Source: Saprospiraceae bacterium (GTDB lineage Bacteria; Bacteroidota; Bacteroidia; Chitinophagales; Saprospiraceae). Taken from it: DNA of 13,521 nt. The stretch covers positions 1 to 13,521 of the forward strand of contig SLDF01000024.1 in the NCBI GenBank assembly GCA_007125435.1, in the 5' to 3' direction. Position 1 is the stretch's first letter. Each line of letters begins with the position of its first letter. Shown in pieces: positions 13,124 through 13,521 of this stretch. Made by a program: the position numbers and the translations under genes. The notes under the pieces were generated by a model. The model had not been told where the DNA came from and made no database searches. It saw only the letters and a program-made list of their open reading frames with translations.

Positions 13124-13521
13124 CTACACCTAAGCTCCTAAGCCTCTAAGCTCCTTCAGACTTTCGACTTTCGGACTTTTGACCTTTCTACCTTAACACT
13201 TTTGACTTTCAGACCAAAAAAAACACCTAAGAATATCGTCTTCGATACAAAAAATATATCCAATAATTAATGGCTACACCTAAGCTTCTTTGCTCCTGAG
13301 CTCCTATGCTCCTTCAGACCTTCGACCTTCAGACCTTCAGACTTTTAGACTCTTAAAAATTGACCTTCAGACTTTTGACTCTTTTACCTTTTTCCTTTGG
13401 TTCTTTTACCTTTTGCCTTGGCTCTTTTAAAATGTTCCTTTTATCTTTTTCCTTTTGTCTTTTATCTTCTAAAGTGACCTTTGACTTTCCGACTTTCGAC
13501 TTTCCGACCAAAAAAGACACC
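13124..13521. repeat. Degenerate 7-8 nt pyrimidine-rich repeat tract, two units
   Basis: About 400 bp are built from variants of CTTTCGA, CTTCAGA, CTTTTGA and CTTTTAC with a drifting 7-8 nt period, strongly pyrimidine-rich on the plus strand. Two larger units are visible. Both start with CTACACCTAAGCT (13124-13136; 13274-13286), continue with CTCCTTCAGAC (13151-13161; 13309-13319) and end in GACC, a run of A, then ACACC (13212-13227; 13506-13521). They are separated by a 46-bp spacer that is AT-rich. The tract has frequent stops in all frames and runs to the window edge. Confidence 0.75.

Noticed and set aside
13124..13521. CRISPR array
   Set aside because: The units are 7-8 nt, degenerate and contiguous, with no constant 25-40 nt repeats, unique spacers or cas genes.

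Overview
The window looks like a chromosomal segment of a member of the Bacteroidota. Three lines of evidence support this: housekeeping genes with Bacteroidota-like sequences, starts that lack a clear Shine-Dalgarno sequence, and three well-formed promoters of the phylum-specific type (TTTG, about 20 nt, TAnnTTTG) before clpC, infC (one mismatch in the -33 box) and a tRNA. The genus cannot be fixed from sequence reading alone.

Layout. Positions 1-121 hold the 3' end of a 5S rRNA gene with its terminator, the tail of an rRNA operon on the plus strand. A gene-free stretch of about 630 bp separates it from the convergent translation operon infC-rpmI-rplT (minus strand, 813-2093). That operon has a TTG start on infC, an intrinsic terminator between infC and rpmI and another after rplT. 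Upstream, also on the minus strand, is clpC (2281-4818), with a promoter about 200 nt before its start and short direct repeats over the promoter. A 1 kb gene-free region follows. It holds a GC-rich repeat element that carries a 162-nt imperfect inverted repeat inside it.

From 5844 all genes lie on the plus strand: a STAS-domain anti-sigma-antagonist-like protein and ribonuclease Z (5 nt apart), then tRNA-Lys(TTT) with its own promoter and terminator. The tRNA has no encoded CCA, so it needs RNase Z-type 3' processing. After a second, inverted copy of the GC-rich element comes an alpha-glucan cluster: glgB (GH13 branching enzyme), a GH57 protein with a long C-terminal region of the DUF3536 type, and then a DinB-fold protein with a signal peptide. 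The two sugar enzymes probably act on the same storage polysaccharide; the DinB protein has no obvious link to them.

The last 830 bp contain no gene. They are a mosaic of intergenic repeats: a half copy of the GC-rich element, GTTGCTG heptamer repeats with hairpins, a two-hairpin REP-like unit, and about 400 bp of degenerate 7-8 nt pyrimidine-rich repeats running to the window edge.

No defence system, CRISPR array, transposase or prophage is visible. The most unusual material is non-coding: the modular GC-rich element with its nested long hairpin, and the repeat mosaic at the right end.
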